A stretch of 64,000 nucleotides of DNA from Stictocephala bisonia (Eukaryota > Arthropoda > Insecta > Hemiptera > Membracidae). Of this stretch, positions 1 to 11,310 are shown piece after piece. The notes under the pieces are model-generated. The model was not told where the DNA came from. It searched no databases and worked only from the letters and a program-made list of their open reading frames with translations. Position numbers and translations under genes: made by a program. The stretch is from the NCBI GenBank assembly GCA_035578905.1, contig JAQJVL010000795.1, positions 303,501-367,500 on the forward strand. Direction: 5' to 3'. Numbering within the stretch: the first letter of the stretch is position 1; each line of letters starts with the position of its first letter.

Positions 1-318
1 ACCGTGCCTGTATGGGTGGCTGGTGTGTCAGTAACACTGTGCCTGTATGGGGGGGCGGGTGGGTTAGTAACACCGTGCTTGTATGGGTGGGCTGGTGTGT
101 CAGTAACACCGTGCCTGTATGGGGGGGCGGGTGGGTTAGTAACACCGTGCTTGTATGGGTGGGCTGGTGTGTCAGTAACACCGTGCCTGTATGGGGGGGG
201 GGGCGGGTGGGTTAGTAACACCGTGCTTGTATGGGTGGGCTGGTGTGTCAGTAACACCGTGCTTGTATGGGTGGGCTGGTGTGTCAGTAACACCGTGCCT
301 GTATGGGTGGGTGGTGGA
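1..318 (+). repeat. MS37 minisatellite array, locus 1 (G-rich strand on +)
   Basis: Tandem array with a ~36-bp unit containing GTAACACCGTGCYTGTATGG followed by a G-rich spacer. Two unit types alternate, one with a GGGCGGGTGGGTTA spacer and one with GGGCTGGTGTGTCA, so the higher-order period is ~72 bp. The array starts before the window. The reading frames open across it are by-products of the repeat, not genes. The core TCAGTAMCACYG is shared with arrays near 17.0, 19.9, 46.9, 49.1, 53.1 and 59.1 kb. Confidence 0.9.
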
Positions 319-1020
319 TCAGTATTAAGACCGTAACCTTTAAAAAAATATCTACAATTACTAAGTAATATTTTTAGGGGTCGTTAATTACTTTATTTTT
401 AATTTGTTTATACTTACATTACATAAATTGAAACTAGAGAGACTACGTAATTAAAAATAAATAAATTATTTGCTGAAATGTAGGTCAAATTTAAAGTATG
501 CGATTAAAAATGTTCTTTTATTTAATTCCAATTCAAACGTCCTGTCCATTATTTGAACGGTTTAATCCATGGATTATATTTCCAAAGCTCTGCGTTGTTG
601 AAAAATCCAGGGAAATAACTTTTAACGTGGCATAGGCAAATAATAAAATTCTTTAAATATGCTTTAAACTTGTCAGGGGGAAATTAATTTTTTGTGAACT
701 GAATTTTATGTTCTTATATTGAATCTATGATTCCAAACGGATAACTTTAAAAACTTTTCTTAAACTTTCCAAGCTTTGTTAAATAAAAATGCTACATGTC
801 TGTTATTATATCATTTTTATTAATAAAACAAAGATATTTGTCATCCTTTCAAATGGGATTATGTTATTGGTTCAAAATTATGAACAATTGTGGTTTAACT
901 TCGAGTCAAGTCATATTGAACTTATTTAAATTACTAAGTTAACTTGATGCAGACTCTGGCTGTCTTCCCTGCCAATTTGATTAACACCTCATTGTTGAAT
1001 CTAGCTACAGACAAGTTGCT
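319..1020. other. AT-rich stretch, nothing recognised
   Basis: No open frame of note, tandem repeat or copy of a family seen elsewhere in the window. Confidence 0.5.
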
Positions 1021-1345
1021 AACGGACTAATACTAATCGTATATGAGCGCGTGCGCGGCGTGCCTGTGCGTATAAAAATACAAAATCAGTCACACACGCG
1101 CAAACAAGAAGACACAAGAGAGTGACACGCTATGTGCCTACGCTCGTAAGTGCTCGTAATAATGTGCTCGACAGCACTGTGGTGAGCGTATTGTGTACTA
1201 AGGACATCTAGCGTAGTGTACCTTGGAGGGGGGTGACTGCTGTGACATCCCCTCCTCTCACTGGCGGTGGTTCGGAAGTCAACTTTAAGGCGTTCTAAGT
1301 GTTAGAGAGGGAGTCCTAACCCTAATTTCACATAATAAATAATAC
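1021..1345 (+). repeat. GC-richer block, possible dispersed repeat end
   Basis: This block stands out in base composition. It contains GCGTATAAAAATACAAAATC (TATA-box-like) and ends with GTGTTAGAGAGGGAGTCCTA followed by CCCTAATTT. The last motif recurs at about 3479-3513, and GGTTCGGAAGTCAACTTTAA at 1270 resembles ATCGGAAGTCAAGCTTTAG at 29359. It may be the end or LTR of an unidentified retroelement. No coding sequence was recognised. Confidence 0.35.
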
Positions 1346-2231
1346 CCTATGTAACTTTTTTAAATATTATTATTTTTAATTGTTTGGCAAAAAAATCAAA
1401 AATGTTAATTAACAATTTACAGGGCTCATAGTACCTATTTCTTAAAAGAGCACGTTTAAACAGTGACTTTTTGAATCTATATGATTTAATTAATACACAT
1501 AAACTATAATTACTAGACGTTCATAAAAATCTGTAGGATGCAGACGATTTTTGGAAACATTGTTTAGTAGTACGATCAACTGAAAATAGTAAAACTACAT
1601 AAATCTGAGCAGCAATTCTAAAATCATTATTATTCCTTCCACAGCTATTTATGAAGAAACCGTAAACTATACGTATTTTATTTTCATCAGTAGATTTAGT
1701 GCAAGAATCATCAAACATTTTATGGAAAACAGTGTAACTTGTAATAAATAAATAACGTCTTTATTTTGGACCAGTTTTCAAGAAACAATGCTGGTTTACA
1801 AAACAACTCAAGTCTTATTACAATTATTTAAAAAATTAAAAGCTAATTTTAGTTATTCATAATTAAAACATAAAGTTATATATACAGTACAGTTATATAT
1901 GAATATATCAGCTTGTACTATACAGTAAATACTTATATACATTTTTTATATTTAGTTTCAGATACATCCTGGCCTGTTACGCTGGAGGACAATTCATTAA
2001 ATAATTTAGGAGCAAAGTACGCAAATCGTTTTCTTTCAAAATCAATTAACTTAAACTTAATATCCTTTCTTAGAATACTTCATAACTTTGTCGGATGGTG
2101 AAGTGTTTAATTTTTACTTTAATAAAGGCACTACGTTTATTAATACTATATATACTTTTTAAGGAAAATATATTAAGTAATATGATAGCTAAATTCTAGA
2201 AAATTAATAATTTTAGAATAATAAAAACATT

Positions 2232-2233
<2 letters not shown>
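1346..2233. other. AT-rich stretch, nothing recognised
   Basis: Short open frames at 1521-1718 (-) and 1913-2101 (+) have no recognisable motif and AT-driven composition. Confidence 0.5.

Positions 2234-2281
<48 letters not shown>
2234..2281. repeat. (AT)n microsatellite
   Basis: About 24 uninterrupted AT dinucleotides. Confidence 0.97.
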
Positions 2282-2283
<2 letters not shown>

Positions 2284-2324
2284 CAAAATTATTCTTTCAA
2301 TTCAGAGATAGAATATAGCAGTGT

Positions 2325-2500
2325 TCGCTCAGGGATACATAGAAATTGCTTATCCTTCAGTAAAACTGCCATTTTTGCCATTTCCCGTGCAGTAATTTGC
2401 CATCATTCACATCCAACTGCACTTAGAAATATCCCTCCCTTAATGTGACACCTAAGAGCTGCATTTGATTGGATAATTCAATAGGTGAAAACAGCTTCAA
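2325..2500 (+). repeat. R1 dispersed repeat, copy 1
   Basis: Shares the ordered blocks CTTCAGTAAAACTGCC, TTTCCCGTGCAGTAATT and CCAACTGCACTTAG with 13.8 kb, 15.3 kb (inverted) and 28.9 kb. Diverged relatives are at 42.0 and 45.2 kb. About 170 bp is conserved. No TIR or tRNA-type promoter was recognised, so the element class is unknown. Confidence 0.7.
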
Positions 2501-2767
2501 AAGAAATTATTATGATGGCATTACATTGAGAGTTGTAACATAAAACATATCATTCTAAAAGACAAAGTCCGTGTGAAACAATTTTCAATAAAATATTCAT
2601 CATAAAACTCAAATTTAAAAGTCGTTAATAAAGTAACAATTAAAGATCAGATACTAATGAATGTACTTCAATGAACATTGTAATTTACTTTTACTGTATA
2701 TTTAAAATTGAGAAAGTTAGGATTTAATGGTAGATTAAATTTAATACGTAAACAAAAAATTTGTTGG

Positions 2768-3030
2768 ATGCAATCGCAACATTTTTGGAGGTTGTCTATT
2801 GGATTTATTGTGGATGTAATGAAAAGTCGATAGGAGAAACAAAAAGAGCCTTAAACAACAGGTTATAAGAACACAAAAACAACACCAAATCAGGAGTCTC
2901 AAATATTCAAAATTAGCTGAACATGGCTGGAAACCAACATATATTTCACTGGGATAACAAGAAAATTCTCCACAAAGAACCACGTTTAAAAAAAATGTAT
3001 AGAAGGTACTTTCATGAAAATAAACAATAA
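2768..3030 (+). mobile_element. Penelope-like element remnant: GIY-YIG endonuclease region
   Basis: Reading from 2788 gives VYWIYCGCNEKSIGETKRAL, then NNRL, a stop and EHKNN. This fits the C-terminal GIY-YIG endonuclease of Penelope-like retroelements, where a VY-x-I-x-C-x-C core is followed by YIGET-x-R-x-x-x-x-RL-x-EH. A frameshift then moves the match to KLAEHGWKPTYIS, the usual AEH-x-W segment. The tyrosine before IGET has become serine. Stops and the frameshift make it a dead fragment. The upstream reverse transcriptase is absent. In life this domain nicks DNA for target-primed reverse transcription. Confidence 0.6.
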
Positions 3031-3530
3031 CTCAGTAGTTAGCGGAAGCAGTGTAGAGATTAAACCTTTACTTCTTACATTTTTAAAAGACACATTATGT
3101 AAACAGATTTGGAGACACTTAACACTACAACCAATAAAACATCCCATGACCCTCCGTCCCCATATGTGATTCTCCCAAGGGAGCGTACCTCTCTGGCACC
3201 GTCAGTAGAGTCTGCAGTGGTACGTGAAATGTGTACGTGCAGTGTTGTTTCATTTTGCCCCCCTGTTTTCGGCAGCTTGAGAGAAACGTCTCCCTTTACG
3301 TGAATCGGGGGACCCTTAGCAGAGTGCATGATCATGGTCGTCTGAACGCCGTTGTCAGCACGGGTGTGTCGTAAGAGTTTATTGACTTAGTTTATAATAT
3401 TATTGATTGATTTTCATTTATCTAATTGAGCGTGTTTTCAGTTAAAGATTTAGATAACTCAATAGTGTTAGAGAGTTAGGTGTTAGAGAGGGCTTCTTAG
3501 CCCTAATTTTGTCTGTTTTTGGTTTAGGTT
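3031..3530 (+). other. Unassigned block ending in the GTGTTAGAGAGGG motif
   Basis: Positions 3110-3370 are richer in GC than the surroundings and have overlapping short open frames on both strands (3109-3303 +, 3075-3335 -) with no recognisable domain. The stretch ends with GTGTTAGAGAGGGCTTC near 3482, matching the end of the 1021-1345 block. Probably an old, unidentified mobile element. Confidence 0.35.
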
Positions 3531-4589
3531 AAAGTACAATAATGCTATTAATTTTTGTTTCCCTTTTTAGGTTAAAATGTACGCTAGGACATTTGTAGGA
3601 ATATAAGTGTTTTTTAATTAATAGAATCCAAACTACAAAATCACAGTTTATTTAATTAGATGTAATTTAGATGTAAGACTTGAAAAAGTCTTAGGTTGTT
3701 ATCAAGCTGAAACGTCGTATAGGTAATGATCGAAAATGTCCACCTTTGTCTACCCCATGATTAAACTATATTTCACTCATTATTAGGTTCTACAAGCGCT
3801 AGTAAGAAAATAGTAAAACTATTCTTTTATCACCAGATGGAAAGTTCTTGGACTGTTAAGGGTTTTATTTCTATGAATTTCTTCAGAGAAAATTACAATG
3901 ACAATACACTGTCAACGTAAACACCAGTAAAGTTGAGGCGGGATGTGAAAAGCTTGGACTACTTTGGATTCCAGATGAACATTAGGGCATGAATCACAAT
4001 TCTACTTGAAATACTCTCTTGAGATAAGAACATTTACATCTCGTACGAACTGTTTGAATTTAGTGATCGTAACTCAGAACTTTTTATGCTGATTTACACA
4101 CAAACTTTTATAAGTTTGTGTATAAATCACAGAGGTCAAATGTAAAAAACAGAGGTGAAATTATTATCACCTCAGTGAACGAACGCTTTAGTGGCAGTTA
4201 CAAACAGATTATAACTATTTTACATCTTTATGAATTTGTAGTAATATTTAATACATTTATCGTTGAGGATTTGGAAGAAGAAAGGAAGGTAGTAACAGGT
4301 GCTGGCTCTGTCATCTTGTGGTAAACTGGAGCAATTACTACTCGACACATATTTAGTGCATTGGATGCGATATCTGTTTATTTATTCTCTGTGGTAATTT
4401 TTAAGAATAGGTTGGAGAAAGGGTGAAACACCAGGTCTAGGGCTAGAGAATGCCAAGGAAATCTAAGTTAATAATGTATAAGACTAATTATGCCCCTGCA
4501 GTTGCATGTTGGAAAATTGTAGCATATACATATTTCATATTTTTGTTGTGGTCAGCTATCATTTATACCAAGATTTTATTTATCTAGTC
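3531..4589. other. AT-rich stretch with one hairpin
   Basis: Only structure seen: a hairpin at 4091-4128 with 17-nt arms (one mismatch) around a TTAT loop. The open frame at 4118-4324 has no recognisable motif. Confidence 0.5.
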
Positions 4590-5372
4590 CCAACCTCTTC
4601 CTTCTCTTCAACCTCAGATAAATGATCTGCCATTATGCCTTAACACCCAATCTATTATTTATGCAGATGATGTAACTCTACTGGCTTCACACAAAAACTT
4701 AGAAGTTCTCAATACATTAATGTTAGATTCACATAATAGAGCTATTGATTGGTTTTCATCCAACAGACTACACTGCAACAGAGAAAAGACACAGAAAATT
4801 ATTTTAAGCCTATCAAAAAATGAAGATGCTAATTCTGTTAAATTACTAGGTTTTCATTTAGACAATAAGTTGAATTGGCAAACACACACTGATACAATTT
4901 ACATATTCCAAGTATTACTCTAAACTAAAGCTAGTTTGAACAGTTTAGATATTAGACAAGACATCCATAGTCACAATACCCGCTACAACAATATGATTGA
5001 CATTCCAAAGCATAGGCTTTCTAAAACTTCAAATTCATACAAAGTCAATGGAATTAAATTTTTCAATAAACTTCCTAAGTCAGCTCGGACCATTCCTTAT
5101 GCTCAATTTAAAAAGAGTTTGTATAAATGGCTAATTTATAATCCTTTTCATTGTATTCAAGAATTTTTAGAACATGACCCTAGCCTAATAATATTATAAT
5201 AACTAACTACTATTATTTCAGACAAGCTTGTTTCCCAGTTAATAGTGTTACATAAATCTAAAGTATGCTAAGATTATAACATGTTGCTTATAACCTGTAT
5301 ATATAACTAATATGTATGTATTGACAATTCCTATTTCAATGTAAATATTGATCAATGGAAATAAACTATTTG
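4590..5372 (+). mobile_element. Non-LTR retrotransposon remnant (reverse transcriptase, YADD motif, and 3' end)
   Basis: From about 4613 the translation runs INDLPLCLNTQ, then IIYADDVTLLA, the catalytic palm motif of LINE reverse transcriptases, and continues to the thumb-region motif VKLLGFHLDNKLNW near 4840. A large internal deletion follows. Coding-like sequence resumes at 4936-5199 with DIHSHNTRYNN, HRLSKTSNSYKVNG and FFNKLP, the usual C-terminal end of jockey/CR1-type ORF2. The 3' end at about 5340-5372 has AATAAA followed by CTATTTGATTTGACT, a typical polyadenylation-signal tail. The N-terminal endonuclease is missing. Defective because of the deletion and a stop at 4921. Confidence 0.85.
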
Positions 5373-5481
5373 ATTTGACTTTTAATTAATTTCAATAATT
5401 AAAAAAAGACGAATTAAGATCCAAAAGTTATATTGTATATTAATATAAAATAAATTATAAAGTGTTCTCTTGTCACAAAAC

Positions 5482-5793
5482 TAAATCCAATCCATCAAAA
5501 CCTACCTCACTGATTCTATTTATGCTGTTTAATCCCTTCGTAAAAGAGCGCAGGGGGGTAATCTGTAACTATGTGATCCACTTTTTAGATATACTCTCCG
5601 CAATCACGTGATCTACTGTCAATCCCCATTTGTATTTCCAGTAGTCACATCTGCCCACTCCAGTAAGGAACCGATTCAACAGTGTCCATTCCCTACGAGG
5701 GAGGTTCATACCACCTACAGTTGGATTTCGAGATTTGAAGCGACTGTTCTGACGTGGGAGATCCTGGGAAATGTGGAGGTGTGGGAAATTCAA
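5482..5793 (-). mobile_element. LINE ORF2 C-terminal fragment (LPRREW family), reverse orientation
   Basis: The minus strand encodes GGMNLPRREWTLLNRF, then TGVGRCDYWKYKWGL and VDHVIAES. I know this C-terminal signature from insect LINE-type endonuclease-reverse transcriptases. The segment usually holding a CDCG zinc-binding pair between KWGL and VDHV is missing, so a short internal deletion is likely. After a stop at 5569 the match continues as TPLRSFTKGLNSINRISEV. A second copy of the same family lies at 32812-33045. Confidence 0.75.
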
Positions 5794-6787
5794 GATCTTA
5801 CTGAATTCTTTATGCAGTGCCCCTGACGTCTTATCTCTGATGCACCGGGAGCCAAGGGAGTGGAGTCACCATGAGAGTGCCACTAATAACTCTCATGGCT
5901 CTATTTAGTCGGACATCAGTCGCTTTAAGGTCAAGAAAAGGTTAAAATATTGGAAAATAATGTATTGACTGTTGGAAAACCAACAAATATCATTGGTCCG
6001 CGAAAATATGGGATCGGCTACTTTATAGAATTTAAAAAATCAAATTTATACATTTAAACCAATTTAGTTTAAGTAACTTAAGCAATTTTATACATACATG
6101 ATTATTACTGGTGCATTCATTTCATGTATGTTTTAATCAGCATAAAACGTGTTGAACGTAAAAACAAATGATCGTATAACATTTTTACAACATAAAAACA
6201 AATTATATACATTTTGACGGTATATACTAATATAGATAGAAATTAAACTTATTTGTATTACAATAACATCGTAAGACATTTAACTCATAACATTGTAACT
6301 CATAAAACCAAATATTTTACTCATTTCTGTTTTCTCTGCGTTAATACCGTTAGTGTAAAATTCATAATGGAATACATTCCGAACACAATACAAGAGAGTT
6401 TCCCACTTTTTATCAACTCTTTGACTATGAATGTTCAATATTTTTCTGACATAAAAAAATCACAATTTTTAAAACACTGGGGCACTTTTTTAGTAAGTCT
6501 AAACTTCTAACACGTATAACCTTTAGTTTATTACTATTTGCCTAAACAGAATTTAAATTGCTATTGAATTTAAATTACTAAGCGTTATTTTTTAATATTA
6601 GTTTCGCTAAATAATGTTATTTATTGACAATTTCAGTGTGGTACATATATAAAAATGTCATTTTTTTTAAAGTTCAAATAGTAGGAAAATATTTGGCAAA
6701 AGTTTTTTCTTACATATTAAATTATATTGGAAATAATGTGTAAGATATTAATATCAATGTTAACTTAATAACTAATTGGTATGACAT
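5794..6787. other. AT-rich stretch, nothing recognised
   Basis: The 85-codon open frame at 6253-6510 (+) has no recognisable motif. No repeat copies were noticed. Confidence 0.5.
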
Positions 6788-6942
6788 TGCCAGCAAGTTG
6801 GCTCAGTGGTTAAAAATTCAGACTGCTTCAGAATGTCCAAGGTTCGAATCCCCACTGAGCTAACGATAGGTACTTAACTTGTTGAATAAAATCCACGCAC
6901 AGGCCTCCTAGGCCTTTGTGAACTAGCGAGTGACATTTCTAA
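6788..6942 (+). mobile_element. SINE-A, tRNA-derived, copy 1
   Basis: Has an RNA polymerase III A box (TTGGCTCAGTGGTTAAAA) and B box (AAGGTTCGAATCCCC) about 35 bp apart, followed by a non-tRNA body with CAGGCCTCCTAGGCC and CGAGTGACATTT. Other copies are at 31146-31293 (-) and 42225-42362 (+). Confidence 0.85.
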
Positions 6943-8019
6943 AGACATCAAAACTATAAAAGTATATTTACATGCATTAAACTATTATTTAACTTTAAAA
7001 TATGTTATCACGTTTTTGTACTCCAGAAAATTCTCTGATTTTAATTTAACAATTAACTTTATAATTTATAAATGTAGTAACTTTATAAAATATTATATAA
7101 AGGTAACTTTATGATTAAAAACTTAATACGATTTTGTACATTAAAATATTAAATCAACAAGTTCAAAAACATTTACTAAAACAAAACCTTCTGTATTTTT
7201 TTTATAACCAGTTTTAAAAAACAAAAGAAAGAAGAGAAAAAAGAAAGAAAAAAAGAGAAAACGAGAGAAAAACAAAACATTTATAAATTTCTCTCCATTT
7301 ATAACCCAAAATGATTTTTTTTTAATTTTCAAAGTAATTTTGTTTGAATTTTGTAATAACAATAATAAATAAAAATACATATTCGCGTACCCTAATTTTT
7401 TTTTAATAAACTAGTTGAAAGTACATATTTCACGTTGTAAACCTGCATTGTTTTACACAAAGAAATACACTTTATTGAAAAAGCCGTTTTAATAACGATA
7501 CAATAAACTCTCCTGTGATGAATAAGGCTACATTGACCGTGTCGAGGCTATCCTTCAACATAAAAAACACGAAGATGCATCACCTGCATCTCATTAAATA
7601 TTCAAACACGTTCTGTCACTTAGTTTATTTACAAGTGACAGAACATTTACAAAATTGTAATGTCATATTGCAGGAGTGAAGTTGTAGCATAATTAATTAC
7701 TTTACCAATATTAGAGTTGATTTGTTTTATAACCGAATTAATAAAGATGAAATTAAAAAGTCTTCACAGAAACATTGATTATTTTTTTATTCACTACATT
7801 TAAAATGTATAAAAGAATAAAAGTTTGTATATAGGATATTATATATTGTAGTTGAGTATCAAATTATGTAGGTATCCATATAAGGGATCTTATAATTTTA
7901 GGACAGGTTTTAAAAGAAATACTTTTATTTGTAATGATGTTAGAATTGAATGATTGTTCATCATTTTGACATGCCATTGAGCTAATGAACAGTAGTTTAA
8001 AAAATATAACCGGTAAAGT
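6943..8019. other. AT-rich stretch with one hairpin
   Basis: Holds an A/G-rich tract at about 7216-7275 and a perfect 12-bp hairpin, GTTCTGTCACTT, at 7610-7621 with its complement at 7633-7644. The open frame at 7141-7380 (-) is a low-complexity lysine/phenylalanine frame. Confidence 0.5.
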
Positions 8020-8328
8020 CATTTTCCGTTAAATCTAAAGGATATTTCCGTTAATTCACTACCACTTGATAAATATGCTTTTGTCTAAAAACTGAACTCC
8101 AATAATTTTTACGTCCAGTATGGTATTCCTTATCCACTAGGAATCCAATGTCACTGGCCTTATCCTATCGCTATCCAAGAACGGAGAGCGCATTCGGCGG
8201 TAAGTCAATCACTGGATTTACCAGTTTGTGATAAATTTTAGTAGCCACCTACCTAAACGTAATTACGATAAAAAAGTAGTGGTAGTGAAGTAATGGAAAA
8301 AGTAGTGTTAATGAACTAAAGGAAAATG
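8020..8328 (+). mobile_element. MITE-T copy 1 (no expanded TTAGG tract)
   Basis: The ends form imperfect terminal inverted repeats, CATTTTCCGTTAAAT against GGAAAATG read from the right, with the inner repeat TTCACTACCACTT and its complement AGTGGTAGTGAAG. The interior has CACTAGGAATCCAATG and GCGCATTCGGCGGTAAGTC, shared with 13.2 and 17.3 kb. Where copies 2 and 3 have TTAGG-like units, this copy has only GCCACCTACCTAAACG. Non-autonomous; no transposase seen. Confidence 0.8.
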
Positions 8329-8590
8329 TCCGTTTGAAGTGTCCATCTAGGATGGTAGTCATGATTCGGGTGTTGTGTAGGGAAAAGAACTCAATTATCT
8401 GAAAATCAGACCAATACTACGTGGTTTGGAGTCTACGTAAAGATATAGGCCCTTTTGTTACCTAGGGCATTAACAAATGGCTCATTCTAAGGAACAATCT
8501 ATCTTAGTAACAGCGATTACACACATTCATCTACACTCATCACAATCATTCGCCTCTCGTATTCACTCGTATTACTAATATCGGTGTTTT
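8329..8590 (+). mobile_element. SINE-C 3' half, 5'-truncated
   Basis: Matches the 3' half of the full-length SINE-C at 47.8-48.3 kb: GTGTTGTGTAGGGAAAAGAA, CAATACTACGTGGTTTGGA, then the tail blocks CATCTACACTCATCACAATC and ATTCGCC. The tRNA-derived head is missing, as expected from incomplete reverse transcription. It abuts MITE-T copy 1. Confidence 0.7.
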
Positions 8591-8954
8591 AATTGTGAAT
8601 ACTATTAATAAGTTTACTATACTCGAACCTTTATCTAAAATATTTTACGAAATCCCTCCAAATATATTGAAAATTTTCCTGCATAATTTTATTTAAAAAT
8701 ATAGATGTATATACGTTTAAAGATATTAGTTATGTCATAATTTCAACACGTGATGTAGTTTACACCTTGGTAAACAGGACTAGGGGAGGGAGTTAATGTC
8801 ACGTGTGTGGGTGGGCGAGGGTGTCGTAAACATCATTCGTTTGTGGGAAGGGTTTGTTTACGACCGATGTAATCGTAAAGCTACACACTGTACTCCCCCA
8901 GAGGTGCTAAAGTCCATTTATTAAATTTCGCAACTTGATTTCAGAACGTTCGTA
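8591..8954. other. Nothing recognised
   Basis: No repeat copy or coding signal was noticed; a GC-richer part lies at about 8770-8900. Confidence 0.4.
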
Positions 8955-9590
8955 CAGCAAGTGCCGGAACTACGAGGATACTTAAAATTCTACAACCAAT
9001 GGCGTGAAAATATTAAGGGTGTTCATCCAGGCACACTTCTAGATGTTATCGCAACTTTCGCTATCAGTAGCAAAGAGCCTGCCTCACTAAGAAACAATGT
9101 GTTCTCCTGCCTCTCACACCCTGCCCCGCCCCGAAAATTATACTGAAGAACAGAACTCGCTCATATTTAGTAATTTCTAGGAATAAAGCTTTTGTATGGT
9201 ATTAACCTTTTGTATACAATTAAGCCAAAAGGAATTGTACAAATTTCAACTCAAAATTTGAACAAAGGTCTCATTTATAGAAAAATAATTAGTATGACTT
9301 AAAAATTATTATTTTATAGATTTAATCTAGCCCAGGTCAGTTAGTACCTTTTGTCCACTATATACTACAAGTGTTAATAAAACATACCACACAGTTTCTA
9401 AATGAGTTTTGTACCAAAAAGGCCAAATTAGTTACTTTAGGTAGCCATACCTGCATAAAGAATTTTTTAGATTTGTTCCCATAACCCATATATTATTGCT
9501 GATAAGAACAACAAAATTTAAAAATAATGTTGTATTGAGCATCCTCATAATTCCCATAAATTCTCACAACCCCTTAACAATTTAAATGGC
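8955..9590 (+). repeat. R2 dispersed repeat, copy 1
   Basis: About 620 bp that aligns by eye with 22.26-22.88 kb and 51.6-52.1 kb. Shared blocks include GGGTGTTCATCCAG, AAAGAGCCTGCCTCACTAA, TTATAGAAAAATAATTAGTA and TTTAGGTAGCCATACCT. It has a pyrimidine/C-rich patch (CCTGCCCCGCCCC). The class is unknown; it could be the untranslated part of a larger transposon. The open frame at 8961-9146 lies inside it and is not conserved. Confidence 0.7.
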
Positions 9591-10439
9591 TGTCAGACCT
9601 CAGTTATTTATATACACCTTTCTGACAACTTGTTAGCTTATGTGAATGTGTGTGCAAGTGAATATTTTATGGTAGTATTTTTCATATTTTTACATGAATA
9701 ATGATTTATTTCCACATTTAAAGACATTTTACAAAACGGTAAAAATTCGGAAAATTAACCTGTCACTATTTCCAGTAGTGTGACCCGTTTATAAATATAT
9801 CAAAGACTACAACAATAATTGTTCAATAAAGTGTTGAGTCTAGCATAAAAAAAGACAGGTGAAACTAAATCGCCAATTGGGTGCTCATAAAATAGGGTAA
9901 AATAATAAAGTTATTGTTAGGTGATTATAGAAAAATTGATATTTACATTTAAAATGTTGAGGTTACAATAAAATATAATGTGTACAAATAATAAATTAAA
10001 ACCATTTATTTTATACACAAATATATTTCCCATCCAATATTAAACGTTGAGTCTCGAAATATATATAATCAAGGTTAAAACTGTAAATAGCTAAACATAT
10101 CAATATTAAAAATTATACAAGAGTAAAATACTTTTCTATGATATAGAGACAGTAGCCAAATAATTACATTGTTACGAAATAGTAACATTTTATTGATTTT
10201 TTCAGTTGTAAGTCAATTGTAGTACTTTGGACCCATATATTGAAAGGAATGTCTGACTAGTGTTTTGTTTACCTTTGGCAATTGTAACCCTTGTTATGAT
10301 TACATCTATGACCGCTCCTTATTAAGCATAGTGTTAATACTTTAAAAACTTGCAAAGGTAGTATATCTAATTGTTGGTATAAAGGAACTTTCCGTTTTTA
10401 ATTTTTTCAAAACAATACGGGTAAAAAATGTTGTTTTGT
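9591..10439. other. AT-rich stretch, nothing recognised
   Basis: No tandem repeats, open frames or copies of window families noticed. Confidence 0.5.
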
Positions 10440-10720
10440 CCTTAGTTTGTTAGTTAATATTTTATAAGGGCCACCAGATTGTATACCATATTGTTGTACC
10501 ACAAGCATACAATGCCATATTGTAGTATGGAATGAATAATGAAAAATGTAGGGATCTTAAAAGTTTTACGGTACAGAAGTTCCTTAAAAAAATAACATTT
10601 GTTAATTGATAATCTAATTTTTCTATTCAGATCTAGAATATGAGGTTCAAAAGTAAACTTTTCAACTAAAAGAATACCTAAATATTTTAAATCCATCGTC
10701 TTTTCTAAAATGAGGCAGTT
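10440..10720 (-). mobile_element. LINE reverse transcriptase C-terminal fragment
   Basis: The minus strand encodes DLKYLGILLVEKFTFEPHI, then LNRKIRLSINKCYFFKELL and a segment with HSILQYGIVCLW. This matches the thumb and connection region of jockey/R1-type LINE reverse transcriptases (YLGI-x-L-D-x-KLxFxxHI and LxYGIxxW). It is open for about 80 codons, starting with an internal methionine, and lacks the palm motifs. Probably a truncated, inactive copy. Confidence 0.75.
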
Positions 10721-11185
10721 ACAATCATTGAATTTACATACTGGTTCTTGATATTTTGGTGGGAAATGCGAATCGAAAGCATAAATATTGTCCTGTATAT
10801 ATATATTTTTAATTTATTTATTGTTAGTATATTTTCGTATTTTGTTAAATGCAATGTGCTTTTGGCAACACCGCGAATCAGATCCACTGAAATGCCACTA
10901 GAAATGCTCACGTCAAGTCGAGAGATTTGTTAGTTCAATAATAAAATAAACATATTTGAGGCTGGACTCGATCTTTTCATAGGTTACATTGTAGATTGTA
11001 ACCTAACTTCGATAATTTGGCATTAGGTCGAAATGTTGTTGTTAAAGGAGAGAAAAATCATCTCTAATTTACTAAAGTTAATATGTCATAGCCCAATGTC
11101 ACTAAGGAAAAAATGTACTGATATAAAGTCAATTATTTTGTACGTATTTTTTCCACTAAATAATTATAGATATTTATTATTACTG
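10721..11185. other. Nothing recognised
   Basis: AT-rich. Short opposing open frames at 10705-10911 (-) and 10748-10933 (+) show no motif. Confidence 0.4.
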
Positions 11186-11310
11186 CTTGACTGAAGTGTT
11201 CCACTTCACGATATGTGGCCTCAGTCTTGACTAAAGTGTTCCACTTCACGATATGTGGCCTCAGTCTTGACTAAAGTGTTCCACTTCACAATATGTGGCC
11301 TCAGTCTTGA
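11186..11310 (+). repeat. 40-bp tandem repeat, three units
   Basis: Three nearly identical units, each beginning CTTGACTAAAGTGTTCCACT and ending ATGTGGCCTCAGT. Only two or three base differences separate them, so the duplication is recent. Each unit contains the palindromic AAGTGTTCCACTT. Confidence 0.95.

Noticed and set aside
6797..6865. Functional tRNA gene
   Set aside because: A and B boxes are present, but the acceptor stem does not pair and the sequence continues into a SINE body found at two other loci.
7141..7380. 79-codon minus-strand frame
   Set aside because: Low-complexity translation of an A/G-rich tract.
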